From the NCBI RefSeq assembly GCF_013200955.2, contig NZ_CP053697.2, forward strand, positions 2,790,001 to 2,854,000: a stretch of DNA of 64,000 bases, in the 5' to 3' direction. The DNA is from Pseudomonas campi. Lineage in GTDB: Bacteria; Pseudomonadota; Gammaproteobacteria; Pseudomonadales; Pseudomonadaceae. A program made the translations under genes and the position numbers. Numbering within the stretch: position 1 is the first letter of the stretch; each line of letters starts with the position of its first letter. This document shows, in pieces, positions 1-8,111 of the stretch. The notes beneath the pieces were generated by a model that saw nothing but the letters and a program-made list of their open reading frames with translations, did no database searches and had not been told where the DNA came from.

Positions 1-939
1 CGGCAGCAGCACGCCCTGCCAGGGCGTCAGGCGCAGCTCACCGCTGCCCTCGGCTTCGGCCAGATCGGCCAGGGCCCACAGCTGCACGGCCTCCAGCCGG
101 CCCAGCGGCGCGCCGGCCAGCAGCATGACCAAGCTGGCCTGGGCCTGGGGGTGCATACCGAGCGCTACGGCAGCTGTTTGGGCGCGCGCGCGCAACGGCA
201 CGTCGCGATCCAGGGGCACTGGCAGACGGGCGAGAAAGTCCGCCACCGGCAGTTCGGCGAGCAACTGACGCATGCGGCTGTGTTCGCCGGCCAGCTGGAG
301 AAACAGCTCCAGCACGGCCTGCACCAGCTGCGGCGCCTGCCCCACCTCGACCACGCCCAGGGCCGCATCACGCGGGCATCCGGCCAGGCCGAAAGCCAGC
401 CGGGTGCCGCCGGGCAAGGCGCTGAGCCAGAGGTCGTGGGGGTGGTCGAGCATGGTCAGCGCTTCGCTGCCATCCAGCTGCAGGGCGAACTTGGCGGAAA
501 GGCCGTGGAAGGCGGGCGTGTCCTGCAGCAACGCCAGCAGCTGCTCGGCCAGCGGGCGGGTATCGAGCAAGGCGAGCGGATCGCGGCCGGCGGCGGGGCT
601 GAGCAGCAGGTTGCGCACATCGTCGGCGGCGGCAACTCGCGGGCCGAGGCCGGCGGCCAGCAGGTGCTGCACCAGTGCCGCGTGCTCGCTGTCGCCCACG
701 CCGCGAATCTGCAGGTTGCTGCGGTTGGTCAGCTCCAGCACGCCGCTGCCGCACAGCCTCGCGGCCCCGGCCACCGCACGGGCCTGGTCGCTGGAAAGGC
801 TACCACCCGGCAGCTTGACCCGGCAGATGCCACCGTCCAGCGCGGACACGATGCGCCACAGCCCCGGACAGGCAGACGGCCTGGGAGTGGATGCGACGGA
901 AACACAGGGATCGGGCTGCAAGCGGTCACCGAAAAACAA
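1..939 (-). CDS. cobG: Precorrin-3B synthase CobG, C-terminus cut by window edge
   Basis: CobG is the iron-sulfur oxygenase that converts precorrin-3A to precorrin-3B in aerobic cobalamin synthesis. One uninterrupted reading frame runs from about 939 to the left edge. It contains nitrite/sulfite-reductase-like half-domain motifs: LDGGICRVKLPGG and LELTNRSNLQIRGV near the N terminus, and ELRLTPWQGVLLP at the edge, where the second half-domain repeats the pattern. The catalytic cluster cysteines lie beyond the window. No in-frame ATG follows the upstream riboswitch; TTG at 939 or 921 are the best start candidates, so the start is uncertain. The gene is divergent from cobL and lies directly downstream of a cobalamin riboswitch, so B12 repression is expected. 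Confidence 0.85.
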   Translation of the reverse strand, partial: MFFGDRLQPDPCVSVASTPRPSACPGLWRIVSALDGGICRVKLPGGSLSSDQARAVAGAARLCGSGVLELTNRSNLQIRGVGDSEHAALVQHLLAAGLGPRVAAADDVRNLLLSPAAGRDPLALLDTRPLAEQLLALLQDTPAFHGLSAKFALQLDGSEALTMLDHPHDLWLSALPGGTRLAFGLAGCPRDAALGVVEVGQAPQLVQAVLELFLQLAGEHSRMRQLLAELPVADFLARLPVPLDRDVPLRARAQTAAVALGMHPQAQASLVMLLAGAPLGRLEAVQLWALADLAEAEGSGELRLTPWQGVLLP

Positions 940-1024
940 CGACGCGGCGACCGAACCAGCGGAATCCGCAGACAGGGATTCCTTGGCATCGGTACACCCC
1001 GCCCGATGTTGGCACTCGCGACTA

Positions 1025-1194
1025 GCGTCGTCGGCAGGTCTCCTGGCTGGCAGGTCGGCATCGGTCGCGGCCTTCCCGGTTTCCCAGTGGCACTCGTGCG
1101 ACAGACTCGCTGCTTACAGTTGCGGGGGCAGCCACGGTTGATCCGTGTTCCCTCTTAGGCCCTTGGTGACGTCCGTGAAAACGCCGGGCACCGA
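1025..1194 (-). promoter_or_regulatory. Cobalamin riboswitch upstream of cobG
   Basis: Read on the minus strand, the segment has the conserved order of a cobalamin riboswitch: a GGTGCCC start, AAGAGGGAA, CCGTGGCTGCCCCCGCAACTGTAAGC, a GCCACTGG box, GGGAAGGCCG, and the terminal CCAGCCAGGAGACCTGCC box ending near 1030. It precedes cobG and should reduce cobG expression when adenosylcobalamin is abundant. It points away from cobL, which begins at 1273. Confidence 0.93.
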
Positions 1195-1272
1195 CGAAGG
1201 CGCTATTATGCCCGCTTTTTCCGGCGCCAGGCCAAGCCCGCATGTCGCCCGCAACAGATCGAGGAAACACGC

Positions 1273-2475
1273 ATGACAGCCTGGCTGACGGTGGTGGGAA
1301 TCGGCGAAGACGGCTACGCCGGCCTTGGCAAAGCCGCGCGCCGCGCGCTGCTGGCGGCCGAGCAGATCGTCGGTGCGCCGCGCCAGCTGGAGCTGCTGCC
1401 GCCGTGCATCCGTGCGCCGCGGCAGAGCTGGCCGAGCCCGTTCAGCCTGGCGCCGGTGCTGCAGCGGCGCGGCACGCCGGTGTGCGTGCTGGCCAGCGGC
1501 GACCCCATGCTGTTCGGCGTCGGCGCCAGCCTGGCGCGGCAATTAGGCGAAGGCGAGATGCGCGTGCTGCCGGCGCCCTCCTCCTACTCGCTGGCTGCCG
1601 CGCGCCTGGGCTGGCCCTTGCAGGAGGTGAGCCTGCTGTCGGTGGTGGCGCGGCCGCTGGCGGCCTTGAACGCGCAGATCCATGCCGGCCAGCGCCTGCT
1701 GATCCTCTGCAACGACGGCTGCAGCCCGGCCGCCATCGCCGCCCTGCTGCGCGAACGCGGCTTCGGTTCCAGCCGGCTGACGGTGCTGGAGCACCTCGGC
1801 GGCGAACTGGAACGGCGTATCGACGGTCTGGCCGAGAGCTGGAGCATCGACGAAGTCGCCGCCCTCAACCTGCTGGCAGTGGAATGCCTGGCCGACGCAA
1901 ACGCCGTGCGTCTGCCACTGACCTGCGGCCTGGCGGACGAGGCCTATCGCCACGACGGCCAGCTGACCAAACGCGACGTACGCGCCATCACCCTGGCCCG
2001 CCTGGCGCCGACGCCCGGCGAGCTGCTGTGGGACGTGGGCGCCGGTTGCGGTTCGATCGGCATCGAGTGGATGCGCGCACACCCCAGCTGCCGGGCCATC
2101 GCCATCGAGGCCGACAGCGGCCGACAGCAGCTGATCCAGCACAACCGCGACGCCCTCGGCGTGCCGGCCCTGCAACTGGTGGCCGGCAGCGCACCGCAGG
2201 CGCTGGATGGATTGGAGCGACCCGAAGCCATCTTTATCGGCGGTGGCGTCACCCTGCCCGGCGTGCTGGAGCAGTGCTGGCAGGCGCTCAAGCCCGGCGG
2301 CCGGCTGATCGCCAACGCGGTGACCCTGCAAAGCGAGGCCATGCTGGTGGCCTTCCGCGAACAGCACGGCGGCGAGCTGACCCGCATCAGCGTGGCCCAG
2401 GCCCAACCGCTGGGCGACTTTGACACCTGGCGCAGCGCCCTGCCGATCACCCTGCTGCAGGTGCGCAAGCCTTGA
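1273..2475 (+). CDS. cobL: Precorrin-6Y C5,15-methyltransferase (decarboxylating) CobL
   Basis: CobL methylates precorrin-6B at C5 and C15 and decarboxylates the C12 acetate to give precorrin-8. The 400 residues cover both expected halves. The N-terminal CbiE-type tetrapyrrole methylase (about 1-200) shows [12 protein letters not shown] and [13 protein letters not shown]. The C-terminal CbiT-type methyltransferase (about 210-400) shows [12 protein letters not shown] and the SAM-binding [16 protein letters not shown]. The ATG at 1273 follows GAGGAAAC. The stop overlaps the TTG start of cobK, so the two are probably translationally coupled. Unlike cobG, this gene has no riboswitch visible on its own strand. 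Confidence 0.95.
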   Translation: MTAWLTVVGIGEDGYAGLGKAARRALLAAEQIVGAPRQLELLPPCIRAPRQSWPSPFSLAPVLQRRGTPVCVLASGDPMLFGVGASLARQLGEGEMRVLPAPSSYSLAAARLGWPLQEVSLLSVVARPLAALNAQIHAGQRLLILCNDGCSPAAIAALLRERGFGSSRLTVLEHLGGELERRIDGLAESWSIDEVAALNLLAVECLADANAVRLPLTCGLADEAYRHDGQLTKRDVRAITLARLAPTPGELLWDVGAGCGSIGIEWMRAHPSCRAIAIEADSGRQQLIQHNRDALGVPALQLVAGSAPQALDGLERPEAIFIGGGVTLPGVLEQCWQALKPGGRLIANAVTLQSEAMLVAFREQHGGELTRISVAQAQPLGDFDTWRSALPITLLQVRKP

Positions 2476-3209
2476 GCCCACGCATCCTCCTGCTCGGCGG
2501 GGTCGGCGACGCCCTGGCCATCGCCCGCCGCCTCGGCCCCAGGCATATCTACAGCCTGGCCGGACTGGGCAAGGTGCCAAGCGATCTGGCCTGCCAGGTG
2601 CGCGTGGGTGGCTTCGGCGGTACTGAGGGCCTGGCGCGCTTCATCGCCAGCGAAGGCATCGACCTGCTGCTGGACGTCACCCATCCCTATGCCGCGCAGA
2701 TCAGCGCCAATGCCGCCCGCGCCGCGCAACTTGCCGGCATTGCCTGCTGGGCCCTGCACCGGCCCGGCTGGCAGGCAGGCAGCGGGGACAACTGGCGCGA
2801 AGTAGCCGACTGGCCCGAACTGCGCAACGCCCTTGCGCCCTTTCGCCGGCCCTTCTTCACCCTCGGCCGCGAGCCGCTGGAACACCTCGAGGCGATCCCC
2901 GCCGAACAGTTCTGGACCCTGCGCCTGCTCGACGCCCACCCGGGCCATGCGCGTGCACGGATCATCGCCAACCGCGGCCCGTTCAATCTAGAGGGCGAGC
3001 GTGAATTGTTCGCCGCCGAACACTTCGACGTGCTGATCAGTAAGAACAGTGGTGGCGGGGCCACCGAGGCCAAGCTGCAGGTGGCCCGTGAGCGCGGCTT
3101 GCCGGTGCTGCTGCTGGCGCGCCCGGAACTGCCCGAGGTGGAGCGCGCCTTCACCGATCCCGAATTCCTATGGCAAGCCCTGCAACCCCTGCTCCGAGAA
3201 ACGCCATGA
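2472..3209 (+). CDS. cobK: Precorrin-6A reductase CobK
   Basis: CobK is the NADPH-dependent reductase converting precorrin-6A to precorrin-6B, the CobL substrate. The 245-aa product has an N-terminal nucleotide-binding stretch ([17 protein letters not shown]), the conserved [18 protein letters not shown], a [12 protein letters not shown] segment, and the family-typical [14 protein letters not shown] near the C terminus. Translation most likely begins at TTG 2472, which shares bases with the cobL stop (TTGA overlap). The stop overlaps the next gene's ATG. The order cobL-cobK has no cbiD between the two genes. Confidence 0.93.
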   Translation: MSPRILLLGGVGDALAIARRLGPRHIYSLAGLGKVPSDLACQVRVGGFGGTEGLARFIASEGIDLLLDVTHPYAAQISANAARAAQLAGIACWALHRPGWQAGSGDNWREVADWPELRNALAPFRRPFFTLGREPLEHLEAIPAEQFWTLRLLDAHPGHARARIIANRGPFNLEGERELFAAEHFDVLISKNSGGGATEAKLQVARERGLPVLLLARPELPEVERAFTDPEFLWQALQPLLRETP

Positions 3210-3922
3210 AGACCGCCCACTACGCCCGCGTGCTGTTCGCCGGGCCAGACCTGAACCAAGGCAGCTTTGCCGAGCTGCTGCGCCGCCAGTTGATCGAGCA
3301 CCTTGGCGCCGCCGTGCTGGACGATCTCTGCGATACCGGCGCTGGCTACGACGCGCTGTGGGCACGGCTGCGCGACTGCCTGGAAGCCGGCGAACTGCCG
3401 CTGCTGTTGGTCGATCTCGACCCGTTGGGCGGCAGTCAGCAGCTGGACTGGTTGCGCGACCAGCTCAAGACCCTGGCCGGCGAGCAGGCCGCTCACTTGT
3501 TTGTCTGCGCCGGCAATGCCGAAGATGTCGCCGCGCTGGCCGAACTGATCCAGCAGCCCGAGCGCCACCTGGGCTGCGTGGACATTCCGCAACTGCCGGA
3601 GAGCCACAGCTGGTCGTGCATTCCGCCGCATCACTACCGCGTGCTGCTGTGCAACGGCCCGCGCTGTACCCGGCGCGGCGCCCTGCCCTTGTGGAAGCTG
3701 TTGCGCGAGGAGTTGAAAGCAGCCGGGAAGCTGGAGTGCGCGGGTGGCGTGCACATCACCCGCACCCAGTGCCAATTCCCCTGCGACCAGGGGCCGACGC
3801 TCAGCGTCTATCCGCCCGGCGCCTGGTATCAGGTACGCAGTGAAGCCGATGTGCAACGCCTGGTGCAGGAGCAGTTCGTCGAAGGCCGCGAAGTGGCCGA
3901 GCTGATCATGCGCCAGGCCTAG
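3206..3922 (+). CDS. (2Fe-2S) ferredoxin-domain protein of the cobalamin operon
   Basis: The ATG at 3206 overlaps the cobK stop (ATGA), giving 238 residues. The C-terminal half looks like a thioredoxin-fold [2Fe-2S] ferredoxin: cysteines in LLCNGPRCTRRGA (about residues 149-155) and RTQCQFPCDQGP (about 191-195), then LSVYPPGAWY, the usual arrangement in this family. The N-terminal half carries LLLVDLDPLGG and an LFVCAGNAED segment and resembles a CbiX/CobN-adjacent accessory domain, which I cannot name securely. Its place as third gene of the cobL operon suggests electron transfer or metal handling for corrin synthesis, an inference from context. The exact function is unknown. Confidence 0.7.
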   Translation: MKTAHYARVLFAGPDLNQGSFAELLRRQLIEHLGAAVLDDLCDTGAGYDALWARLRDCLEAGELPLLLVDLDPLGGSQQLDWLRDQLKTLAGEQAAHLFVCAGNAEDVAALAELIQQPERHLGCVDIPQLPESHSWSCIPPHHYRVLLCNGPRCTRRGALPLWKLLREELKAAGKLECAGGVHITRTQCQFPCDQGPTLSVYPPGAWYQVRSEADVQRLVQEQFVEGREVAELIMRQA

Positions 3923-3926
3923 ACTC

Positions 3927-3950
3927 CCCTCTCCCACAAGTGGGAGAGGG
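3927..3950. terminator. Hairpin between convergent genes
   Basis: CCCTCTCCCAC-AA-GTGGGAGAGGG forms an 11-bp stem between the convergent stops of the ferredoxin-domain gene and ttcA. There is no T-run on either side. A related short hairpin (CTCCCAC-TT-GTGGGAG) occurs at 53492-53507. It may act as a bidirectional terminator or be a dispersed repeat. Confidence 0.5.
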
Positions 3951-3959
3951 AGCCATAGG

Positions 3960-4787
3960 TCAGAGACTCATCACATCGAGAAAGCGCGGCGTGGCGCTGT
4001 CGTCGATCTTCAGGCTCTGGAAGTCGAACAGGTTGCGGTCGGCCAGCTGCGAGGGCACCACGTTCTGCAGGGCGCGGAACATGATCTCGGTACGTCCCGG
4101 CGACTTGCGCTCCCATTCGGTGAGCATCTCCTTGACCACCTGACGCTGCAGGTTTTCCTGCGAGCCACAGAGGTTGCACGGGATGATCGGGAATTCCTTG
4201 AGCACCGAGTAAGCCTCGATGTCCTTCTCGCTGCAGTAGGCCAACGGGCGGATCACCACGTTGCGGCCGTCGTCGGACAGCAGCTTGGGCGGCATGGCCT
4301 TGAGGGTGCCGCCGTAGAACATGTTGAGGAAGAAGGTTTCCAGGATGTCGTCGCGGTGGTGACCGAGGGCCATCTTGGTCGCGCCAATCTCGTCGGCGTA
4401 GGTATAGAGGGTGCCGCGGCGCAGGCGCGAGCACAGCGAGCAGGTGGTCTTGCCTTCCGGGATCTTGTCCTTAACCACCGAGTAGGTGTCCTTCTCGATG
4501 ATGTGGTACGGCACACCGATGGATTCCAGGTAGGCCGGCAGCACATGCTCGGGGAAGCCCGGCTGCTTCTGGTCCATGTTCACCGCGACGATCTCGAACT
4601 GGATCGGCGCCACCTTCTGCAGGTACAGCAGGATGTCGAGCATGGTGTAGCTGTCCTTGCCGCCGGACAGGCAGACCATCACCTTGTCGCCATCCTCGAT
4701 CATGTTGAAGTCGGTGACGGCTTCGCCGGCCTGGCGGCGCAGGCGTTTCTGCAGTTTGTTCTGGTTGACCGAAAGGCTGGTGGACAT
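3960..4787 (-). CDS. ttcA: tRNA 2-thiocytidine(32) synthetase TtcA
   Basis: TtcA activates C32 of certain tRNAs with ATP and installs sulfur via an iron-sulfur cluster. The 275-aa product has the PP-loop SGGKDS (residues 41-46), the CxxC pair in TCSLCS (C116, C119) and a further cysteine in IIPCNLCG (C204), the three positions expected to bind the cluster, plus LGHHRDD. Length and motif order match the family. It is transcribed toward the cobalamin operon from a start at 4787. The gap to the divergent DnaJ-related gene at 4872 must hold both promoters. Confidence 0.95.
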   Translation of the reverse strand: MSTSLSVNQNKLQKRLRRQAGEAVTDFNMIEDGDKVMVCLSGGKDSYTMLDILLYLQKVAPIQFEIVAVNMDQKQPGFPEHVLPAYLESIGVPYHIIEKDTYSVVKDKIPEGKTTCSLCSRLRRGTLYTYADEIGATKMALGHHRDDILETFFLNMFYGGTLKAMPPKLLSDDGRNVVIRPLAYCSEKDIEAYSVLKEFPIIPCNLCGSQENLQRQVVKEMLTEWERKSPGRTEIMFRALQNVVPSQLADRNLFDFQSLKIDDSATPRFLDVMSL

Positions 4788-4871
4788 GGCGCTGAAGAAT
4801 CCGGGGAAGGCGAAAAGCTGGCTATTTTACGCACAAAGGCCAGCGGCGGCAGCCCATGTTAGGCTCAAACG

Positions 4872-5465
4872 ATGAATAGCGAACTCAACCCCGCCCTCGA
4901 CCTAACCGAGCAAGTGCACGAACTGCTGCGCGCCGCGCCGAGCGGGATCAGCGAATACCAGCTGATCCAGCAGCTCAAGCAACGGCATTCCACGCATATT
5001 CCCCACCTCGACCTGACCGACAAGCTGGTGCTGTTCCGCACCCACTTCCTGCTGTTCAACGCCCTCTACCTGCTGCGTGATCGCCTGTGGCAAACAGAGG
5101 CCGCGCATCTGCAGATCAGCCCGCTGTGCGTGCAATTACTACCCTGGCAACCAGGCAGCCGCGAGCTGGCCGAACACGATCCGTTGCGTGACTACTATCT
5201 CAATCTGCAGCATTTGCGTGACACCGACGAAGCCGATGTGGAAAAGCTCCTGGCCAGCTTCTGGACCCGCATGCAGGGCGGCGACGAGAAGCGCGCGGCA
5301 CTCGAGCTGTTCGAGCTGGACAGCGAGCAAGCGCTCAATCTCGCCACTATCAAGCTGCGCTACCGGCAACTGGTGAGCCAGCACCATCCGGATCGTGGCG
5401 GCAGCACCAGCCGTCTGCAGTCGATCAACCTGGCCATGGAAATACTGCAGCGCTATTACGGCTGA
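4872..5465 (+). CDS. DNA-J related domain protein
   Basis: The 197-aa protein starts with a long helical domain (about 1-125) of the DNAJ-related type, rich in leucine and glutamine, which in known homologues precedes a short J-domain-like tail. The last 50 residues read IKLRYRQLVSQHHPDRGGS followed by RLQSINLAMEILQRYYG. This contains the HPD tripeptide (HHPDRGG) that stimulates DnaK ATPase activity. The J domain is compact and C-terminal, unlike DnaJ itself. Likely a DnaK co-chaperone of unknown client. It is divergent from ttcA with an 84-bp gap. Confidence 0.8.
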   Translation: MNSELNPALDLTEQVHELLRAAPSGISEYQLIQQLKQRHSTHIPHLDLTDKLVLFRTHFLLFNALYLLRDRLWQTEAAHLQISPLCVQLLPWQPGSRELAEHDPLRDYYLNLQHLRDTDEADVEKLLASFWTRMQGGDEKRAALELFELDSEQALNLATIKLRYRQLVSQHHPDRGGSTSRLQSINLAMEILQRYYG

Positions 5466-5630
5466 CCTGTAGAGAGCAATTCGCTCTAAAGCCACGACTC
5501 ACGCGGCCTCCGCCGTTTGCCTATACTGCGTCATACGGTCGCAGTGATTCGGCCTGCACCCGCTGGCGCTGCATACGCGCAGCGGGCGTTGCGTTGGGGG
5601 CGATCGACAATAACAAGAGGAGGTGTCTGC

Positions 5631-6230
5631 ATGATCCACCATGTTTGGGGGCTCTTCACCCATCCCGACCAAGAGTGGCAGGAAATCCGTGGCGAGGAAG
5701 AATCCATCAGCCACATGTACCTGACCCACGTCCTGATTCTCGCGGCCATTCCGGCTCTCTGCGCCTACTTCGGCACCACCCAGGTGGGCTGGACCGTGGG
5801 CGATGGGGCACCGGTCAAACTGACGGAAGCCAGTGCACTGCAAATGACCATCATGTCCTACCTGGCGATGCTTGCCGGGATCGCCGTGATGGGTGCCTTT
5901 ATCCACTGGATGGCACGCACCTATGACTCCAATCCCAGCCTGACCCAATGCGTGGTGTTCGCCGCCTATACGGCCACCCCACTGTTCATTGGCGGCGTTG
6001 CAGCGCTCTATCCAAGCCTGTGGCTGGCGATGTTCATCGGCACCAGCGCCATCTGCTACACGGTCTACCTGCTGTACGCGGGACTGCCGACCTTCATGAA
6101 TATCCCCGAGGACGAAGGCTTCATGTTCTCCAGTTCGGTCCTGGCCGTCGGCCTGGTGGTGCTGGTGGCGATGATCGCCTGCTCGGTGATTCTCTGGGGC
6201 TTCGGCGTGGGTCCGGTGTACACCAGCTAG
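5631..6230 (+). CDS. YIP1 family inner-membrane protein
   Basis: The ATG at 5631 follows a strong AAGAGGAGG Shine-Dalgarno and gives 199 residues; the frame is open further upstream but without a good start. The protein begins MIHHVWGLFTHPDQEW, the usual YIP1-family opening, and then has five or six hydrophobic segments (around residues 30-50, 70-95, 105-130, 135-155 and 170-195). The bacterial family is widespread and of uncertain function. It stands alone and is followed by a strong terminator at 6263-6294. Confidence 0.8.
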   Translation: MIHHVWGLFTHPDQEWQEIRGEEESISHMYLTHVLILAAIPALCAYFGTTQVGWTVGDGAPVKLTEASALQMTIMSYLAMLAGIAVMGAFIHWMARTYDSNPSLTQCVVFAAYTATPLFIGGVAALYPSLWLAMFIGTSAICYTVYLLYAGLPTFMNIPEDEGFMFSSSVLAVGLVVLVAMIACSVILWGFGVGPVYTS

Positions 6231-6262
6231 AGTCGTTGTTTAGAAACCCCGGCCTGCCGCCG

Positions 6263-6294
6263 ACAAAGCCGCCTTCTGGCGGCTTTGTGTTTTC
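6263..6294 (+). terminator. Rho-independent terminator after the YIP1 gene
   Basis: ACAAAGCCGCC-TTCT-GGCGGCTTTGT followed by GTTTTC forms an 11-bp perfect stem with a T-rich tail, 33 bp after the stop at 6230. It separates the YIP1 gene from the SprT-like gene. Confidence 0.85.
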
Positions 6295-6325
6295 TGGGAT
6301 ACGCACGCACGGGCATAATCGGCAT

Positions 6326-6820
6326 ATGCCCGAACTTCTCCACACCCGCGTCGAAGCCTGCTACCTGCTGGCCGAAGACTTCTTCAAGCGCCGCTTCCCC
6401 CGCCCCGAAGTCAGCTTCAAGCTGCGCGGGCAGAAAGCCGGCGTTGCGCATCTGACGGAAAACCTGCTGCGCTTCAATCCCAAGCTGTATGCAGAAAACC
6501 GCGAGCACTTCCTCAAGCAGACGGTGGCCCATGAAGTGGCGCACCTGATCGCCCATGAAATGTTCGGTGGGCGCATCCAGCCCCATGGCGAGGAATGGCA
6601 ACTGATCATGCGCGGGGTCTACGAACTGCCACCGGATCGCTGCCACACCTATGACGTGGGCCGGCGCAAGAGCACCCGCTACCTCTACCTGTGCCAATGC
6701 CCGAACGGCGAGTTCCCCTTCTCCGGCCAGCGCCACAGCCTGGTGCGCCAGGGCCGCCGCTACTTCTGCCGACGCTGCCGGGCAACCCTGGTGTTCAGTG
6801 GCGAACAGCGGGTCGAGTAA
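6326..6820 (+). CDS. sprT: SprT-like zinc metalloprotease domain protein
   Basis: The ATG at 6326 gives a 164-aa protein; the frame extends far upstream, but that part lies antisense or out of frame over the YIP1 gene and its terminator. The SprT-type zinc motif HEVAHLIAHE (HExxH within TVAHEVAHLI) is near residue 73 and a further histidine lies in PHGEEW. The C-terminal zinc ribbon shows YLCQCPN and YFCRRCRATLVF (CxC plus CxxC). SprT/Spartan relatives cut DNA-crosslinked proteins in eukaryotes; the bacterial role is not settled. The length matches bacterial SprT. Confidence 0.85.
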   Translation: MPELLHTRVEACYLLAEDFFKRRFPRPEVSFKLRGQKAGVAHLTENLLRFNPKLYAENREHFLKQTVAHEVAHLIAHEMFGGRIQPHGEEWQLIMRGVYELPPDRCHTYDVGRRKSTRYLYLCQCPNGEFPFSGQRHSLVRQGRRYFCRRCRATLVFSGEQRVE

Positions 6821-6896
6821 CGCGCTGCCGGTGTCAGAAGCTTTTTGCGCAGCCTAGGCAACCCACCTGAGTGCATAGTTCTCGCCGGCAGAAAGC

Positions 6897-6923
6897 CAAA
6901 AGGGACGCCTGGGCGTCCCTTTT
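6897..6923. terminator. Bidirectional terminator between convergent genes
   Basis: AAAAGGGACGCC-TGG-GCGTCCCTTTTC is a 12-bp perfect stem with T-runs on both strands. It lies between the SprT stop (6820) and the convergent membrane-protein stop (6941). Confidence 0.85.
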
Positions 6924-6940
6924 CATTGTTCGCCAATACC

Positions 6941-7312
6941 TCAGGCGCTGATCGGCGTCTTGCGCACCAGACGCAGCCCCGCTAGTACCACGGCGAATAC
7001 GGCCAGGCTGGCGCTGTACAGCACCAGGGCCGGCAAGCCGAGGAGCAGGGCCAGTACTGCCAGGGCTCGACCGGTACGGGCCGGAATGACAAAGGCCAGC
7101 AGCGCCACCGCCAGGGCCGACCAGGCGATCACCCGAAAATGGATCAGCCAGCCCAACCCGGCACGGGCCTGGCATTCCCAACGCGCCGCTTCGTCGACGC
7201 ACAGGCCAACCCACTGGCTATCCTCCATCAGAGCGAAACGCACGCCATAACTGGCTGCCAGCCACAATGGCAGGATCAGCAGCAGCGTTAACAGGGGCAG
7301 ATGGCGGGACAT
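6941..7312 (-). CDS. Small hypothetical inner-membrane protein
   Basis: The 123-aa protein is dominated by hydrophobic stretches: an N-terminal segment (LPLLTLLLILPLWLAASYG, residues 6-24), then pairs around 55-78 and 82-115 rich in A/L/V. Between the first two lies a short loop with two cysteines (CVDEAARWECQ) that could form a periplasmic disulfide. I do not recognise a named family. It is a single gene ending at the shared terminator and divergent from the next gene at 7388. Confidence 0.6.
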   Translation of the reverse strand: MSRHLPLLTLLLILPLWLAASYGVRFALMEDSQWVGLCVDEAARWECQARAGLGWLIHFRVIAWSALAVALLAFVIPARTGRALAVLALLLGLPALVLYSASLAVFAVVLAGLRLVRKTPISA

Positions 7313-7387
7313 GGGCGAACTCCGGTGGTCGAAAAGCGGCGCCCAGCTTAATCGGCCTGCTCATTTGTGCAACAACGGCGTTCTAGA

Positions 7388-7963
7388 ATGCTTGGCATGA
7401 ATACCCGTCGCCTGGTCTATGCCCTCGCCATCGTTGCCGCGCTCTGGCTCGTCCGCGATTGGCTGCAATCGCCGCCACTGTCGGATTTCGGCCAGTCGAG
7501 TGGTGCCAGCTATCGCCTGCCCGGCCACACCATCACCCCTCTTGAGCCCTTCCAGCTCGAGGCCCGCGTGCTGGCGCGCGAGGACTACCGCTTCGATCGC
7601 GGGGCCAAGATCGCGCCCGTCGACCTGGCCCTGGGCTGGGGCCCGATGGCCGACCCGCAGATCCTCGAGCGGATCGAGATCAGCCAGGGCAACCGCTGGT
7701 ATCGCTGGCATGTCGATGAGTTCCCCATCCCGCGCCGCGAGATCGAAACCCATAGCGCCAACATGCACATGATTCCGGCCAACGCGGCAGTCGCCGAGCA
7801 ACTGGCCGAAGTCGAACCCGGCCAACGTATCGCCCTCAGCGGCCAGCTGGTCGAGGTGGTGGGTGACGATGGTTTCCGCTGGCTCAGCTCGCTGAGCCGC
7901 GAGGACACCGGCGACGGCGCCTGTGAACTGATCTGGGTAGAGCAGCTGACGCGCATCGACTAG
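7388..7963 (+). CDS. Hypothetical signal-anchored protein
   Basis: The 191-aa protein (ATG 7388; ATG 7397 is equally possible) starts with an anchor or signal segment, RRLVYALAIVAALWLVRDWL. It then has a soluble domain with LARVLAREDYRFDRG, LGWGPMADPQI, WYRWHVDEFPIP and SANMHMIPAN, and ends SREDTGDGACELIWVEQL. It probably faces the periplasm. No named family is recognised; it reads as a conserved Pseudomonas hypothetical. The stop TAG at 7961-7963 lies inside the start of the inverted repeat at 7962-8013. Confidence 0.6.
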   Translation: MLGMNTRRLVYALAIVAALWLVRDWLQSPPLSDFGQSSGASYRLPGHTITPLEPFQLEARVLAREDYRFDRGAKIAPVDLALGWGPMADPQILERIEISQGNRWYRWHVDEFPIPRREIETHSANMHMIPANAAVAEQLAEVEPGQRIALSGQLVEVVGDDGFRWLSSLSREDTGDGACELIWVEQLTRID

Positions 7964-8013
7964 GGTCTGTTCCCGTTTCGTTCACGGCCGCGAACGAAAC
8001 GGGAACAGGCCCT
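7962..8013. repeat. Long palindrome at a stop codon, probable terminator
   Basis: Two 22-bp arms with one mismatch (AGGGTCTGTTCCCGTTTCGTTC and its near-complement) flank the 8-bp loop ACGGCCGC. The left arm begins inside the TAG stop of the preceding gene. The structure would be a strong hairpin in either direction, but there is no T-run. Its ends resemble the AGAACCTGT ends of repeats elsewhere in the window. Confidence 0.7.
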
Positions 8014-8111
8014 ATGGCACGCGGCACTCTTTATCCTTGCACTTGTCCCACCCCTGCTATTCACTGCCCCTACTATTTACTGCCCTACGCCTTCCACAAA
8101 GGGACTTGGCC

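Noticed and set aside
165..1061. Several short minus-strand ORFs in the cobG region suggested a broken cobG
   Set aside because: A single frame is open from 939 to the left edge and carries all CobG motifs; the short ORFs are other frames.
5948..6325. Long N-terminal extension of the SprT-like gene
   Set aside because: It lies in a different frame over the YIP1 gene and its terminator; ATG 6326 begins the SprT domain.
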